38,810 nt of DNA from Bacillus sp. AFS073361 (GTDB taxonomy: Bacteria; Bacillota; Bacilli; Bacillales; Cytobacillaceae), in the NCBI RefSeq assembly GCF_002567005.1, contig NZ_NUZU01000024.1:1-38810 (forward strand). The letters run 5' to 3'. Within the stretch, counting starts at the first letter, position 1, and every line of letters starts with the position of its first letter. Under the pieces are notes generated by a model. That model saw only the letters and a list, made by a program, of their open reading frames with translations, had not been told where the DNA came from and made no database searches. Below are positions 8,390 to 17,702 of this stretch, piece by piece. The position numbers and the translations under genes are program-made.

Positions 8390-8434
8390 AGTATAGAGAG
8401 TAAGGATTTAATATTAATCTTAGGGGGATTGGAA

Positions 8435-9349
8435 ATGATTGCAGAGATTTCGAAAAATATGTTTCTTCACGCTTCACAAAACAAATCCTTAAATAAGGCA
8501 GCAAAGAAATGGGGCTTAAGGTTTGGTGCATCTCAAGTGGTCGCAGGGGTTACCATCGAAAGTGCAATTAAAAGTGTTAAAAAGTTAAATGAAAAAGGGT
8601 TAGTCTGTACTCTCGACCATTTGGGAGAATTTGTTTCGAGCAGAGAGGAAGCTATAGAAGCTACGGAATATAATGTAAGAACATTAGAAGCAATCTTCAG
8701 AGCTGAGGTAAATAGCAATCTATCAGTTAAAATGACCCAGCTTGGATTGGATATTGATAAAGAATTTTGCCTGGATAACATGCGTAGAATACTAGAAACA
8801 GCTAAAAAAACGAAGAATTTTGTCAGAATCGATATGGAAGATCATGCACATTGCCAGGTTACATTAGACATTCTAAGAGAACTTCGCGAAGACTTTAATA
8901 ATGTGGGAACCGTGATACAAGCTTATTTAAATCGAGCCGAGCAAGATGTGAAAGATTTAAAAGGAATTCCTCTCCGTCTCGTAAAGGGTGCTTATAAGGA
9001 ATCTCCAGAAGTTGCAATTCAGGATAAAAACGAGATTGATGGAAATTACATGAGGATAATCAAAGAGCATTTGTTGAGCGGCACCTATACAGCAATTGCT
9101 ACCCATGACCATAATATAATTGCTAAAGTAAAAGAATTTGCGAAAAAGAATAATATTTCAAATGATCAATTTGAATTTCAAATGCTGTATGGTTTTAGAA
9201 CAGAAATGCAGCTCAGTTTAGTAAAAGAGGGATACAAAATGCGTGTATACATTCCATTTGGTGACGACTGGTTTGGGTACTTCATGCGTCGATTGGCAGA
9301 AAGACCGCAAAACGTAGCATTTGCCCTAAAAGGATTGTTTTCTAAATAA
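8435..9349 (+). CDS. putB: Proline dehydrogenase (monofunctional)
   Basis: A 304-residue FAD-dependent PRODH of the Gram-positive monofunctional type (B. subtilis PutB/FadM, about 300). Its beta/alpha-barrel motifs are DMEDHAHCQVTLDILREL, LRLVKGAYKE, AIATHDHNII, FEFQMLYGFR and RVYIPFGDDWFGYFMRRLAE; the last holds the two arginines that bind the proline carboxylate. It oxidises L-proline to P5C, passing electrons to the quinone pool at the membrane. The ATG at 8435 follows AGGGGG by seven bases; a TTG at 8429 is too close to it. It is the last gene of the sigma-54 unit, with a terminator about 30 bases downstream. Confidence 0.93.
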   Translation: MIAEISKNMFLHASQNKSLNKAAKKWGLRFGASQVVAGVTIESAIKSVKKLNEKGLVCTLDHLGEFVSSREEAIEATEYNVRTLEAIFRAEVNSNLSVKMTQLGLDIDKEFCLDNMRRILETAKKTKNFVRIDMEDHAHCQVTLDILRELREDFNNVGTVIQAYLNRAEQDVKDLKGIPLRLVKGAYKESPEVAIQDKNEIDGNYMRIIKEHLLSGTYTAIATHDHNIIAKVKEFAKKNNISNDQFEFQMLYGFRTEMQLSLVKEGYKMRVYIPFGDDWFGYFMRRLAERPQNVAFALKGLFSK

Positions 9350-9378
9350 GATAGGTGCGAGCACCATCCAGTAATTAT

Positions 9379-9430
9379 CAACCTGTATTCTTTGAATCGT
9401 TTTTCAAAGATACAGGTTGTTTATTTTCTT
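9379..9430 (+). terminator. Rho-independent terminator after proline dehydrogenase
   Basis: CAACCTGTA-T-CTTTGA pairs with TCAAAG-A-TACAGGTTG across a short T-rich loop, followed by a T-rich run (TTTATTTTCTT). It closes the proline-degradation transcript. Confidence 0.85.
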
Positions 9431-9445
9431 CCGAAAATTTTTAAA

Positions 9446-9505
9446 AATACTGTTAATTTAAAAAATAATATGGTAGTATGAAATTAAATACAGTATTACT
9501 TAAAT
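9446..9505 (+). promoter_or_regulatory. Candidate promoter/operator of the XRE-cupin regulator
   Basis: The region has a possible extended -10 TGGTAGTAT (9471-9479), an inverted repeat AATACTGT (9446-9453) / ACAGTATT (9490-9497), and the 12-mer TATTACTTAAAT (9494-9505). The same 12-mer occurs at 19966-19977, before the racemase/transporter genes. Placed between the -10 and the regulator start, it could be an operator for autorepression. The DNA is very AT-rich, so chance similarity is possible. Confidence 0.4.
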
Positions 9506-9549
9506 AATTACGATATATTTTAAATGTTTTACTCGTTGGGGGTCTTAAA

Positions 9550-10095
9550 ATGGAAGAAGAAGTATCGAAGAAAATCAGAGAGTTACGGCTTGAAAAAAAA
9601 CTCACACTTAAGGATTTAAGTGAGAAAACAGGCCTTTCAATCAGTTTTTTATCACAAGTTGAACGTGCTGCATCTTCAATAGCTATTACATCATTGAAAA
9701 AATTAGCAGATGCATTCGATGTTCCTATAACTGATTTTTTTGAAGATTTTGCCAATAAAAATTATAAAGTAACAGTAGAAGAACAAAAACCATTTAGAAT
9801 TGAGGGGGCAGGGGCGATCTATACCCGGCTCGGGGGGGAGTTTCCAGGAAGAGCAGTGGAACCTTTGTTAGTGACTTTTCCTCCTGGTGAGCCTAAAGAA
9901 AAAATTGTGACCCATCCAGGTGAAGAGTTCTATTACATTCTTGAGGGCGCTATGATCGTAACTATTGAAGGAAAGGAATACATCTTAAAACCAGGTGATA
10001 CCATTCACTTTCCATCGACTATCCCGCATTCCATTACGAATCCACTTGATCATGATGCAAAGGTCTTTTGTTTTGTAACGCCAGTCATTTTTTAA
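9550..10095 (+). CDS. XRE-family regulator with C-terminal cupin domain
   Basis: A 181-residue two-domain regulator. An N-terminal helix-turn-helix covers about 5-62 (LTLKDLSEKTGLSISFLSQVERAASSIAI in two overlapping parts). A cupin_2 sensor domain covers about 105-175, with HPGEEFYYILEG and LKPGDTIHFPSTIPHSI. This is the plan of PuuR/MlrA-like regulators of amine and amino-acid catabolism, in which the cupin binds a small effector. It opens the hydantoinase island, lies 48 bases before the first HyuA gene in the same direction, and probably controls it. A GGGGG lies about 9 bases before the ATG. The effector is unknown. Confidence 0.9.
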   Translation: MEEEVSKKIRELRLEKKLTLKDLSEKTGLSISFLSQVERAASSIAITSLKKLADAFDVPITDFFEDFANKNYKVTVEEQKPFRIEGAGAIYTRLGGEFPGRAVEPLLVTFPPGEPKEKIVTHPGEEFYYILEGAMIVTIEGKEYILKPGDTIHFPSTIPHSITNPLDHDAKVFCFVTPVIF

Positions 10096-10143
10096 ATGAC
10101 TTGCTCAATATAAAAATTATTTATTAAGATGGGTGGTTAAATC

Positions 10144-12186
10144 ATGAGAGTAGCAACAGACATTGGCGGAACATTTACTGATTTAGTTTTTGTTGATCAA
10201 CAAGGGAAAATTGGGGTTGCTAAAAGTCATACAACTCCCCCGAATTTTGAAAAAGGAGTTTTGGATGTTATCCGTGTAAGCGGTATCAATACAGAACAGT
10301 TGGAGACTTTTATTCATGGAACCACTGTCATTATTAATGCGTTAACTGAACGAAAAGGTGTGAAGACAGGATTAATTACAACTAAGGGATTTCGTGATGT
10401 GTTAGAGATAGCACGTGGAAATCGTCCTGATCTCTTCAATATCCAATATCAAAAACCTACTCCTTTTGTTCCGCGTTATTTACGACAAGAAGTAGAAGAA
10501 CGTTTGAACTACAAAGGGGAAGTAATCCAAGCTTTAAATAAAGGACAAATAGAAGAAATTGTTCATTACTTTAAGAAAGAAAATGTGGAAGCGATTGCTG
10601 TTTCTTACCTGCATGCATATAGCAATCCATTACATGAAAAAGAAACAGTAGAGCTTATCAATGAATTATGGCCTGATGTTGCGGTTACTGCTTCCCACGA
10701 GGTAACAAGAGAGTGGAGGGAATATGAGCGCACTAGTACAACGGTATTAAACTCATATGTTAAACCTATTGCTTCTTCTTATGTCGATCGTCTTGAAAAT
10801 GAATTAAATAAAGTGGGCAATAAATCTAACAAATATATTATGCAATCAAATGGCGGCACGACCACATTTGAGCAATCAAAGCAAACACCAATCAATATGG
10901 TAGAGTCAGGACCAGTTGCAGGAATTTATGGATCAGCTATCTTAGGAAAAATCCTTGGTGAAGAAAATATCATTGCCTTTGACATTGGTGGAACAACTGC
11001 GAAATGTTCTCTGATCGACGGCGGCGAAGTAAAGGTAACAACTGAGTATAATATTGAACGTACAGACCGTACTGCGGGTTATCCAATTAAAGTTCCAGTG
11101 GTCGATATAGTTGAAATCGGTAACGGTGGCGGTTCAATTGCCTGGATTGATGCCGGTGGATCTTTAAGGGTTGGTCCGCAATCAGCAGGAGCCTTGCCAG
11201 GACCTATCGCATATGGTAAAGGCGGAACAGAACCTACTACTACTGATGCGAATCTTGTGGTTGGACGGCTTTCACCGAAAAACTTCGATAACGCTGTCGA
11301 TATGGAAAGCGTAAGAAACGCGATACAAGAAAAAATTGCTAACCATTTTGATACATCGGTTGACGAAGCAGCTCTTGGAATAATCCGAATTGCCAATTCC
11401 AATATGCTTAATGCACTAAAACTTATTTCGGTGAGAAAAGGCTATGATCCACGTGATTTCGCTTTAGTAGCATTTGGCGGGGGAGGTTCTATGCATGCTC
11501 CGGCACTTGCAAAAGAGCTTGGCGTACGAAAGGTTATTGTTCCAGTAGCAACTTCTGTGTTCTCAGCTTGGGGAATGCTTATGACAGATTTGCGTCATGA
11601 CTACATCCAAACCTTTATTCGTCGAGTTGAAGGCATTGATTATGAAGAGCTTAATGGAACCCTGGCAAAACAGGAAACAGACGCTATTTCTCAGTATGAT
11701 CAAGAAGGTGTAAAAAAGGAAAACGTTCTCTTCACTCGTTTTGTAGACTTACGCTATGTCGGTCAAGAGCATACCGTGAAAGTTCCAGTTCCTAACGGAG
11801 AAATAACTAAAGAAACAATGCAGAAAGTGATTCATAAGTTCCATGAAACACATGAGCAATTATATACATTTAAGTTGGAAGAGTCGTCAACTGAAATTGT
11901 TAACCTGCACTTAATAGCTCTTGGTTCAGTTAAGAAGCCTGAATTGGCTAAACTGGAAAATACCGGCGCATCTTTAGAAAGTGCATTAAAAGAAGTAAGA
12001 CCAGTATTATATGAAGAGCATGGATGGATTGAAACAAAGGTATATGACAGAGCACAGTTAACACCAGATGCGGCTATTGAAGGGCCAGCCATTGTGGAAG
12101 AGTCATCTGCATCAACAGTTGTTTACCCTGGGCAATCGGTCACTGTTGACGTTTATGGCAATTTAATCATTGAGACGGGGGTATAA
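10144..12186 (+). CDS. Hydantoinase/oxoprolinase family subunit A (HyuA), set 1
   Basis: A 680-residue ATP-binding subunit of the HyuA / 5-oxoprolinase-N / caprolactamase-beta family. The ASKHA-type nucleotide fold is visible as DIGGTFTDLVF (residues 6-16), FIHGTTVIINAL, MVESGPVAGIYGSAILG, FDIGGTTAKCSL and VAFGGGGSMHAPALA. HyuA/HyuB enzymes activate a cyclic amide carbonyl with ATP and then hydrolyse the ring in the cytoplasm (5-oxoproline, N-methylhydantoin, caprolactam). The length is normal. The set 1 HyuB gene follows four bases after the stop and a cupin follows that, forming one transcript, possibly from the XRE-cupin gene onward. The substrate cannot be assigned. Confidence 0.92.
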   Translation: MRVATDIGGTFTDLVFVDQQGKIGVAKSHTTPPNFEKGVLDVIRVSGINTEQLETFIHGTTVIINALTERKGVKTGLITTKGFRDVLEIARGNRPDLFNIQYQKPTPFVPRYLRQEVEERLNYKGEVIQALNKGQIEEIVHYFKKENVEAIAVSYLHAYSNPLHEKETVELINELWPDVAVTASHEVTREWREYERTSTTVLNSYVKPIASSYVDRLENELNKVGNKSNKYIMQSNGGTTTFEQSKQTPINMVESGPVAGIYGSAILGKILGEENIIAFDIGGTTAKCSLIDGGEVKVTTEYNIERTDRTAGYPIKVPVVDIVEIGNGGGSIAWIDAGGSLRVGPQSAGALPGPIAYGKGGTEPTTTDANLVVGRLSPKNFDNAVDMESVRNAIQEKIANHFDTSVDEAALGIIRIANSNMLNALKLISVRKGYDPRDFALVAFGGGGSMHAPALAKELGVRKVIVPVATSVFSAWGMLMTDLRHDYIQTFIRRVEGIDYEELNGTLAKQETDAISQYDQEGVKKENVLFTRFVDLRYVGQEHTVKVPVPNGEITKETMQKVIHKFHETHEQLYTFKLEESSTEIVNLHLIALGSVKKPELAKLENTGASLESALKEVRPVLYEEHGWIETKVYDRAQLTPDAAIEGPAIVEESSASTVVYPGQSVTVDVYGNLIIETGV

Positions 12187-12190
12187 GACG

Positions 12191-13945
12191 ATGGCAAATA
12201 CAGTTGCACCAAAAGTAGATCCATTTACATTAGATATTGTTAAAGATTCATTAGTTGCGATTGGCGAAGAAATGTTTTATGCCTTAGCGCGTACTTCAAT
12301 GAGTCCGATTATATATGAAGTTTTAGACTATGCGAGCGGTCTTATGGATTCTAAAGGCCAATTGCTAACACAAGGGAACGGAGTAACCGGCTTTATTGGG
12401 ATGCTTTCTTTCATGGTTCGCGAAACAGTTGAAAGATACAATAAACCAGGTGATTTAAAACCGGGGGACATCATTTTGATTAATGATCCATATGGCGGGG
12501 GCGGCTCCCATTTATGTGATGTTGGATTGGTTATGCCGATCTTTTATCAAGGAGAGTTAATCGCTTTTTCCGCGAACAAAGCGCACTGGACAGAGGTTGG
12601 AGGAAAAGACGCTGGATCTATGTCTACCGATTCAACAGAGATCTATCAAGAAGGCCTGCAATTTCCTTGTATAAAATTATTTGACGAAGGGAAATTGAAT
12701 CAGGCTGTAGTGGATATTATAGCTGCAAATGTCCGCTTTCCAGATCTTTCATTAGGGGATATGTGGGCTCAGGTAGCTGCACTGAAAACAGGTGAACGAC
12801 GAGTTCAAGAATTGTGTGATAAGTATAAAAAAGATACTGTGCTTAACTCTATTAATTATCTTTTAGAGCATGGTGAACAATTAGCACTTAAAGCTTTAAA
12901 AGAAATACCGAAGGGTACGTATGAAGCAGTCGATTATATCGATGATGATGGTATTGAAGAAGGTCCATTCCGAGTACAGGTGAAGGTGACGATTACCGAT
13001 GATCAGTTTATTTGTGACTTCCGTGGCAGCCATCCGCAAGTGACTGGTTCAATCAATACTACTTATACGGGTTTAGTTTCTGCTGTCCGCACTGTATATC
13101 TTGCCGTAACCAATCCTTCTCAAGATGTAAATGATGGATCATTCCGCCCGCTTCATGTTATTACCGATAAAGGCTCGATCTTTAATGCGATGCGCCCAGC
13201 CCCTGTTTCGATGTATTGGGAGTCGATGTTATTTGGAACAGACTTAATTTGGAAAGCGTTAGCCCCGGTTGTGCCTGAACGTTTATCTGCAGGCCATTTC
13301 TTATCAGTATGTGTAGCGATTCTTTCAGGTAAACATCAAGATACGGATGAGCGTTTCTTGATTGTTGAACCATCTGTTGGTGGATGGGGAGGAGCAGAAG
13401 GCGCGGATGGAGCTTCCGGTCAATTCTGTATCCTGGATGGGGAAACCTTCAATATCCCAGTAGAAGTGTGCGAAACAAGAAATGGTGTTTTAGTTGATGA
13501 GTATAGCCTATCTACTGATGGAGCTGGTGCAGGTGAATTTCGCGGTGGTCAGGGTGTTATCCGTTCTTACCGTGCTTTAACAGATAATCAGGTCTTTACC
13601 GCATCCTTTGGTCGCCATAAATATGATGTATGGGGAGCAGAAGAAGGAAAAGATGGTTCTAATAATTATTTTGAGATTGTAAAAGCGAACGGTGAAGTCG
13701 ACGGACCATATGGTAAGTATAATCAATATCCGTTAAATAAAAATGATGTTGCCCGCCTTGTAACAGCATCGGGTGGCGGATACGGTGACCCGCTGAAACG
13801 ACCCGTTGAGAAGGTGGTTAGCGACGTGAAAAATGAGTATATCACTGTCGAGCAAGCAAAAAATGATTATGGGGTAATCCTTGATGCATCAACTATAGAA
13901 GTAAAAGAACTATCTCCAGAACGTCTAGCAAAGGAGTCGAAATAA
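12191..13945 (+). CDS. Hydantoinase/oxoprolinase family subunit B (HyuB), set 1
   Basis: A 584-residue HyuB / N-methylhydantoinase-B-type subunit, which contributes the hydrolytic site. Visible are RTSMSPIIYEVLDYASG near the N-terminus, the core motif NDPYGGGGSHLCDV with its HxxD pair, HWTEVGGKDAGS, EATAGG-like VGGWGGAEGADG, and the glycine-rich ending ASGGGYGDPLKRPVEKV. The ATG at 12191 is preferred because GGGGGT lies about 9 bases upstream; the frame also opens at 12170 inside hyuA. It is translationally close to its HyuA partner and to the cupin gene, whose ATG follows the stop directly. Confidence 0.92.
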   Translation: MANTVAPKVDPFTLDIVKDSLVAIGEEMFYALARTSMSPIIYEVLDYASGLMDSKGQLLTQGNGVTGFIGMLSFMVRETVERYNKPGDLKPGDIILINDPYGGGGSHLCDVGLVMPIFYQGELIAFSANKAHWTEVGGKDAGSMSTDSTEIYQEGLQFPCIKLFDEGKLNQAVVDIIAANVRFPDLSLGDMWAQVAALKTGERRVQELCDKYKKDTVLNSINYLLEHGEQLALKALKEIPKGTYEAVDYIDDDGIEEGPFRVQVKVTITDDQFICDFRGSHPQVTGSINTTYTGLVSAVRTVYLAVTNPSQDVNDGSFRPLHVITDKGSIFNAMRPAPVSMYWESMLFGTDLIWKALAPVVPERLSAGHFLSVCVAILSGKHQDTDERFLIVEPSVGGWGGAEGADGASGQFCILDGETFNIPVEVCETRNGVLVDEYSLSTDGAGAGEFRGGQGVIRSYRALTDNQVFTASFGRHKYDVWGAEEGKDGSNNYFEIVKANGEVDGPYGKYNQYPLNKNDVARLVTASGGGYGDPLKRPVEKVVSDVKNEYITVEQAKNDYGVILDASTIEVKELSPERLAKESK

Positions 13946-14281
13946 ATGAATGTAATTACATTAGAAGATGTGGCTAAGGAAGACCGCCCGGGAATAATAA
14001 TGAAAACACTATTTGATGAATCCATCATTGAAGGGGCCCGTGCTTCGATCGGCACGGTTTCCGTTCCAGCAGGTGCCCGGATTCCACTCCAAGGAACGGG
14101 TTCACATGAGCAAGATGAATACGCTATTTTTTTAAAAGGCTCCATTTTAACCATGAGTGGTGGAAAAGAATACCGAGTTTCGGCGGGACAAGCCACCTTT
14201 ATTCCCCATGGCGAAGAACACTGGGCCTATAACGACGGACAAGAAGATTGCGAACTTGTTTGGGTATTAGTTAACAGATAA
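13946..14281 (+). CDS. Small cupin-domain protein
   Basis: A 111-residue single cupin: VPAGARIPLQGTGSHEQDEY (approximately motif 1, a single His followed by acidic residues), then GQATFIPHGEEHWAYN (motif 2 with Pro and two His). The start codon touches the HyuB stop codon, and AAAGGAG lies inside the end of HyuB, so the three genes are likely made together. Such small cupins near hydantoinases may be metal-dependent isomerases or lyases, or effector-binding accessory proteins; none can be chosen here. Confidence 0.8.
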   Translation: MNVITLEDVAKEDRPGIIMKTLFDESIIEGARASIGTVSVPAGARIPLQGTGSHEQDEYAIFLKGSILTMSGGKEYRVSAGQATFIPHGEEHWAYNDGQEDCELVWVLVNR

Positions 14282-14298
14282 CCTATATTTTTTAAAAT

Positions 14299-14365
14299 AG
14301 GCTGTGTTAAAGCTAATGTTGGAAGTGCCAGGAGCGGAAATCAACAGACAAGTTTAACACAGCCT
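14299..14365. repeat. 67-bp palindromic repeat (MITE-like) with 13-bp inverted ends
   Basis: AGGCTGTGTTAAA at 14299-14311 is exactly repeated in inverse at 14353-14365. The interior, read on the minus strand, includes GTTGATTTCCGCTCCTGGCA, which resembles the dispersed GATTTCCGCTCC repeats seen in many Bacillus chromosomes. It could also act as a transcript-end hairpin for the set 1 operon. Confidence 0.6.
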
Positions 14366-14401
14366 TAAAATAAAATAACATTTACCATCGAGAGTAATAG
14401 C

Positions 14402-14447
14402 AGATAGAAAGCCTTGCCTTTTTTTAAAAAAGCAGGGCTTTCTATCT
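14402..14447 (+). terminator. Long hairpin between the cupin and M24 genes
   Basis: AGATAGAAAGCC pairs with GGCTTTCTATCT, with a further GC pairing inside and an A/T-rich loop. There is no strong T-run after the stem, so a terminator or an attenuator before the M24 gene (start 14471) is possible. Confidence 0.5.
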
Positions 14448-14470
14448 ATGAAATTTGAGGAGGCGTATTC

Positions 14471-15589
14471 ATGTCATATCAAAACCGTATTTATAAAGTA
14501 CAAAAACAATTAGAAGAATTAAATTTAGAAGCTGTTGTAGTCACTTCACCACCGAATTTTTTCTATTTTAGCGGGACATGGCTGGACTCCCATGAAAGAT
14601 TGCAGGCGATTGTCATCCCTAAAGCTGGAAAGCCAACCATGGTGGTTCATGAAATGTCAAAAGAAGAAGTCCCGTTCAACGGACTTTTTGAAAACGCTTT
14701 CTGGAAGGATGGAGAGAATTCATTGGAGTTATTGGCAAGTATTCTGCCACTAAATGGAACCGTATCAATCGATAATCTATGGCCGAGTCAAAACCTACTT
14801 AAGCTTATACAATTGAAAAATCAAATATCGTTTGTGGATGGTACGCAAGTGATTGGAAAGTCAAGACTAAATAAAGATTCAAAAGAATTCGAACTACTGA
14901 AGAAATCAGGTGCGATCGCAGATAAAGTATTACAACAAGTAATTGAATACCTTCGACCTGGTCTTACCGAGAAAGAGGCAGCGGATGAGATTAAGCGCCT
15001 TTTCGCCTTGCAAGGAGTTGATACATTGTCATTTAATCCGATTGTAGGTGCGGGGAAAAACGGAGCGATCCCCCATCATTTATCAGATAACACTCCTATT
15101 GAAGCTGGAGATATGGTTGTCATTGATATGGGAGGTATTAAAGACCACTATTGTTCAGACATGACCCGAACGGTATTAGTTGGAGGAGAACCTTCAGACG
15201 AAATGTTAAAAGTCTATGAAATAGTGAAACAAGCACAGGAAGCAGCCGTTAAGGCTGTAAAACCAGGAGTGCCTTTGATGGATATTGACAAGGCAGCAAG
15301 AGATATTATCAGTAATGCCGGATATGGAGAATATTTTACTCATCGTACTGGCCATGGCTTAGGAATCGAGGTTCATGAAGAACCGTTTGTAACCTCTAAC
15401 AACGATCAGCTGTTAGAAGAAGGTATGGTCATAAGCATAGAGCCAGGGGTTTATTTAAGCGGTAAGTTTGGTGTTAGGATCGAGGATATCGTTTTTGTAA
15501 CTGATTATGGTTGCGAAAGACTGAATATTCTTTCTAAGGAATTCACTCATACAGGCAAGGCAGAAGTATTGAGCAGTGAAAATATATAA
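14471..15589 (+). CDS. M24 family metallopeptidase (Xaa-Pro dipeptidase/creatinase fold), copy 1
   Basis: A 372-residue pita-bread-fold protein. An N-terminal creatinase-like domain covers about 5-130. The catalytic domain carries all five metal ligands: Asp219 and Asp230 (VVIDMGGIKDHYCSDMTRT), His295 (HRTGHGLGIEVHEEP), Glu324 (ISIEPGVY) and Glu338 (VRIEDIV). Intact ligands favour a peptidase, such as a prolidase removing the residue before proline. Members of this fold also include metal-free creatinase and non-peptide amidases. GAGGAGG lies before the ATG. It stands between HyuAB sets 1 and 2, so it may act on products of ring opening. Confidence 0.88.
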   Translation: MSYQNRIYKVQKQLEELNLEAVVVTSPPNFFYFSGTWLDSHERLQAIVIPKAGKPTMVVHEMSKEEVPFNGLFENAFWKDGENSLELLASILPLNGTVSIDNLWPSQNLLKLIQLKNQISFVDGTQVIGKSRLNKDSKEFELLKKSGAIADKVLQQVIEYLRPGLTEKEAADEIKRLFALQGVDTLSFNPIVGAGKNGAIPHHLSDNTPIEAGDMVVIDMGGIKDHYCSDMTRTVLVGGEPSDEMLKVYEIVKQAQEAAVKAVKPGVPLMDIDKAARDIISNAGYGEYFTHRTGHGLGIEVHEEPFVTSNNDQLLEEGMVISIEPGVYLSGKFGVRIEDIVFVTDYGCERLNILSKEFTHTGKAEVLSSENI

Positions 15590-15655
15590 ATAGATTAAGG
15601 GCTTAGAAATAATGCAGACACTTTTAAAAATATAGCATGAAAAGGAGCGGTTTTT

Positions 15656-17698
15656 GTGACGCGGTATCGTTTAGGGATAGATATAGGGGGAACATTTACG
15701 GATTTAGTTCTTTATGACAAGCAAGAAGCGAAATATCAAACAGAGAAAATTTTAACTACTCCAAAGAACCTGTCAGATGGTGTATTGGAGGGTATGAAAA
15801 ATCTAGTTGAGGACTTTAGTGAAATCGATTACTTCGTACATGGAACAACAGCAGGACTTAATGCCTTTCTTGAACGAAAAGGATCGAATGTAGCCTTAAT
15901 TGTCACGGAAGGATTTAGGGATATTTATGAAATAGGCCGTGCGAATCGTCCTGATATGTATAGCATTACATATAGAAAACCGGAACCTCTAGTAAAGCGC
16001 CGTAACGTTTTTGAGGTAAAGGAAAGAGTGTTAGCTGACGGTACAGTCGAGACAAATCTAGACTTTAACCATTTGAATGAAGTGGTCAATCAAATTATCG
16101 AAAAAGGATTTAACTCCGTTTCGGTAAGTCTTTTACACTCATACAAAAACCCAGAAAATGAAACAAAAGTAAAAGAGTTTATTAAACAAAAAGCACCTCA
16201 CATTTCAGTATCGCTATCGCATGAAATTGCTCGTGAATGGCGTGAGTACGAACGTACTAGTACGACGGTGATCAATGCCTATGTAGCACCGATTGTTGAA
16301 AACTATCTTGCTAGTCTAGAAGACAGAACGGGACAAGAAGGGTTAGAAGGAGACTTATATATTATGCAATCCAATGGCGGGGTGATGACATCCGGGGTTG
16401 CAAAGAAAATGCCAATCCAGACGCTAATGTCCGGTCCGGTTGGTGGTGCAATTGGAAGTATTAGCCTTGGTAAACTGACAGACTATAAAAACTTAATTTG
16501 TGTCGATATGGGTGGAACAAGTTTTGATGTAAGCCTTGTTATTGACGGTGAACCAGATGTTACGTCGGAAACTAGTCTAGAAGAATTTCCTATTCTTACA
16601 CCAATGGTTAATATTCACACAATTGGGGCGGGTGGTGGTTCCATTGCCTGGATCGAGGGCGGGGGATTACGTGTAGGTCCAAAAAGTGCAGGAGCAGACC
16701 CAGGTCCTGCCTGTTATGGAAATGGAGGTACTCAAGCAACTGTAACGGACGCCAACCTAGTGTTAGGACGTCTGGATGAGGAAGGGTTTCTTGGCGGAAA
16801 CATGAGATTAGACCGTGATGCTGCCTATCAAGCGGTAAAACAAATTGCTGATCAGCTAGGTTTAGGAGTACTAGAAACAGCAGAAGGGATTTGTGATATT
16901 GCCAATGCAAAAATGGCGGACGCCATTCGTACGTTAACAGTAAGCAAAGGGATTGACCCACGTGATTTCGCGCTTGTCGCATTTGGCGGAGCTGGTCCGA
17001 TGCACGCCGTGTTAATCGCTGATCTTCTTGGAATAACGAAAATCCTTGTCCCAACAGTTGCTGGCACTTTCTCGGCTTGGGGCATGCTTCAAACAGATAT
17101 TCGTCATGATGCTGTAAGAACATTTGTATCTGTATTAGACCATAGTGACAAGAAGAAGATGGTTGGTCTATATGATGAAATGGAGCAAGAAACTATCAAT
17201 ATTTTAACTCAGCAAAGAGTGAAAGAAGCTGATATGTCATTTCAGAAAACGGTGGACATTCGCTATGTTGGCCAGGAATACACAGTGAATGTACCCTTAA
17301 ATATTAAAATCAATGATGAGGAATCCATGATTCAGTTAGCCGGACTTTTCCATGAAATGCATGGGAAAATTTATGGTCATAACAATCCGGATGGAATTAT
17401 TGAAGCAGTAAATTTACGAATAACTGGCTACGGAAAGCTAGAAAAAGAGGAACAAGCAGAAAAGGAAACAACTGTTAAAACTGAAACAGATGTCGTTTCA
17501 AGAACGAACAAACAAGTCATCTGGAAAGGGTCAGAAAAAAATACACCAGTTATGACGACTGCTCATTTGAAGTATGGCCATCGTTTTGATGGACCAGCAA
17601 TTGTAGAAGATCCTCGAACTACAACGGTTATTCCTAGTGGTTATCGAGTTGAGGTTGATCGGTTAGGGAACCTTGAAATCACGAAGGAGGAACGATAA
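15656..17698 (+). CDS. Hydantoinase/oxoprolinase family subunit A (HyuA), set 2
   Basis: A 680-residue HyuA subunit with GIDIGGTFTDLVLYD at the N-terminus, FVHGTTAGLNAFLERKG, MSGPVGGAIGSISLG, VDMGGTSFDVSLV and VAFGGAGPMHAVLIADLLG. The start is GTG at 15656, with AAGGAG about 8 bases upstream. It is the same length as set 1 but clearly divergent in sequence, so this is not a recent duplicate. The end of the gene contains the ribosome binding site (AAGGAGG) for the HyuB gene, whose ATG lies 4 bases after this stop. It should form a HyuAB complex; the substrate is unknown. Confidence 0.92.
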   Translation: MTRYRLGIDIGGTFTDLVLYDKQEAKYQTEKILTTPKNLSDGVLEGMKNLVEDFSEIDYFVHGTTAGLNAFLERKGSNVALIVTEGFRDIYEIGRANRPDMYSITYRKPEPLVKRRNVFEVKERVLADGTVETNLDFNHLNEVVNQIIEKGFNSVSVSLLHSYKNPENETKVKEFIKQKAPHISVSLSHEIAREWREYERTSTTVINAYVAPIVENYLASLEDRTGQEGLEGDLYIMQSNGGVMTSGVAKKMPIQTLMSGPVGGAIGSISLGKLTDYKNLICVDMGGTSFDVSLVIDGEPDVTSETSLEEFPILTPMVNIHTIGAGGGSIAWIEGGGLRVGPKSAGADPGPACYGNGGTQATVTDANLVLGRLDEEGFLGGNMRLDRDAAYQAVKQIADQLGLGVLETAEGICDIANAKMADAIRTLTVSKGIDPRDFALVAFGGAGPMHAVLIADLLGITKILVPTVAGTFSAWGMLQTDIRHDAVRTFVSVLDHSDKKKMVGLYDEMEQETINILTQQRVKEADMSFQKTVDIRYVGQEYTVNVPLNIKINDEESMIQLAGLFHEMHGKIYGHNNPDGIIEAVNLRITGYGKLEKEEQAEKETTVKTETDVVSRTNKQVIWKGSEKNTPVMTTAHLKYGHRFDGPAIVEDPRTTTVIPSGYRVEVDRLGNLEITKEER

Positions 17699-17702
17699 TA
17701 AT

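Noticed and set aside
16608..17123. 171-codon minus-strand frame inside HyuA set 2
   Set aside because: It lies wholly antisense to a clearly conserved gene, has no start signal, and is a codon-usage shadow.
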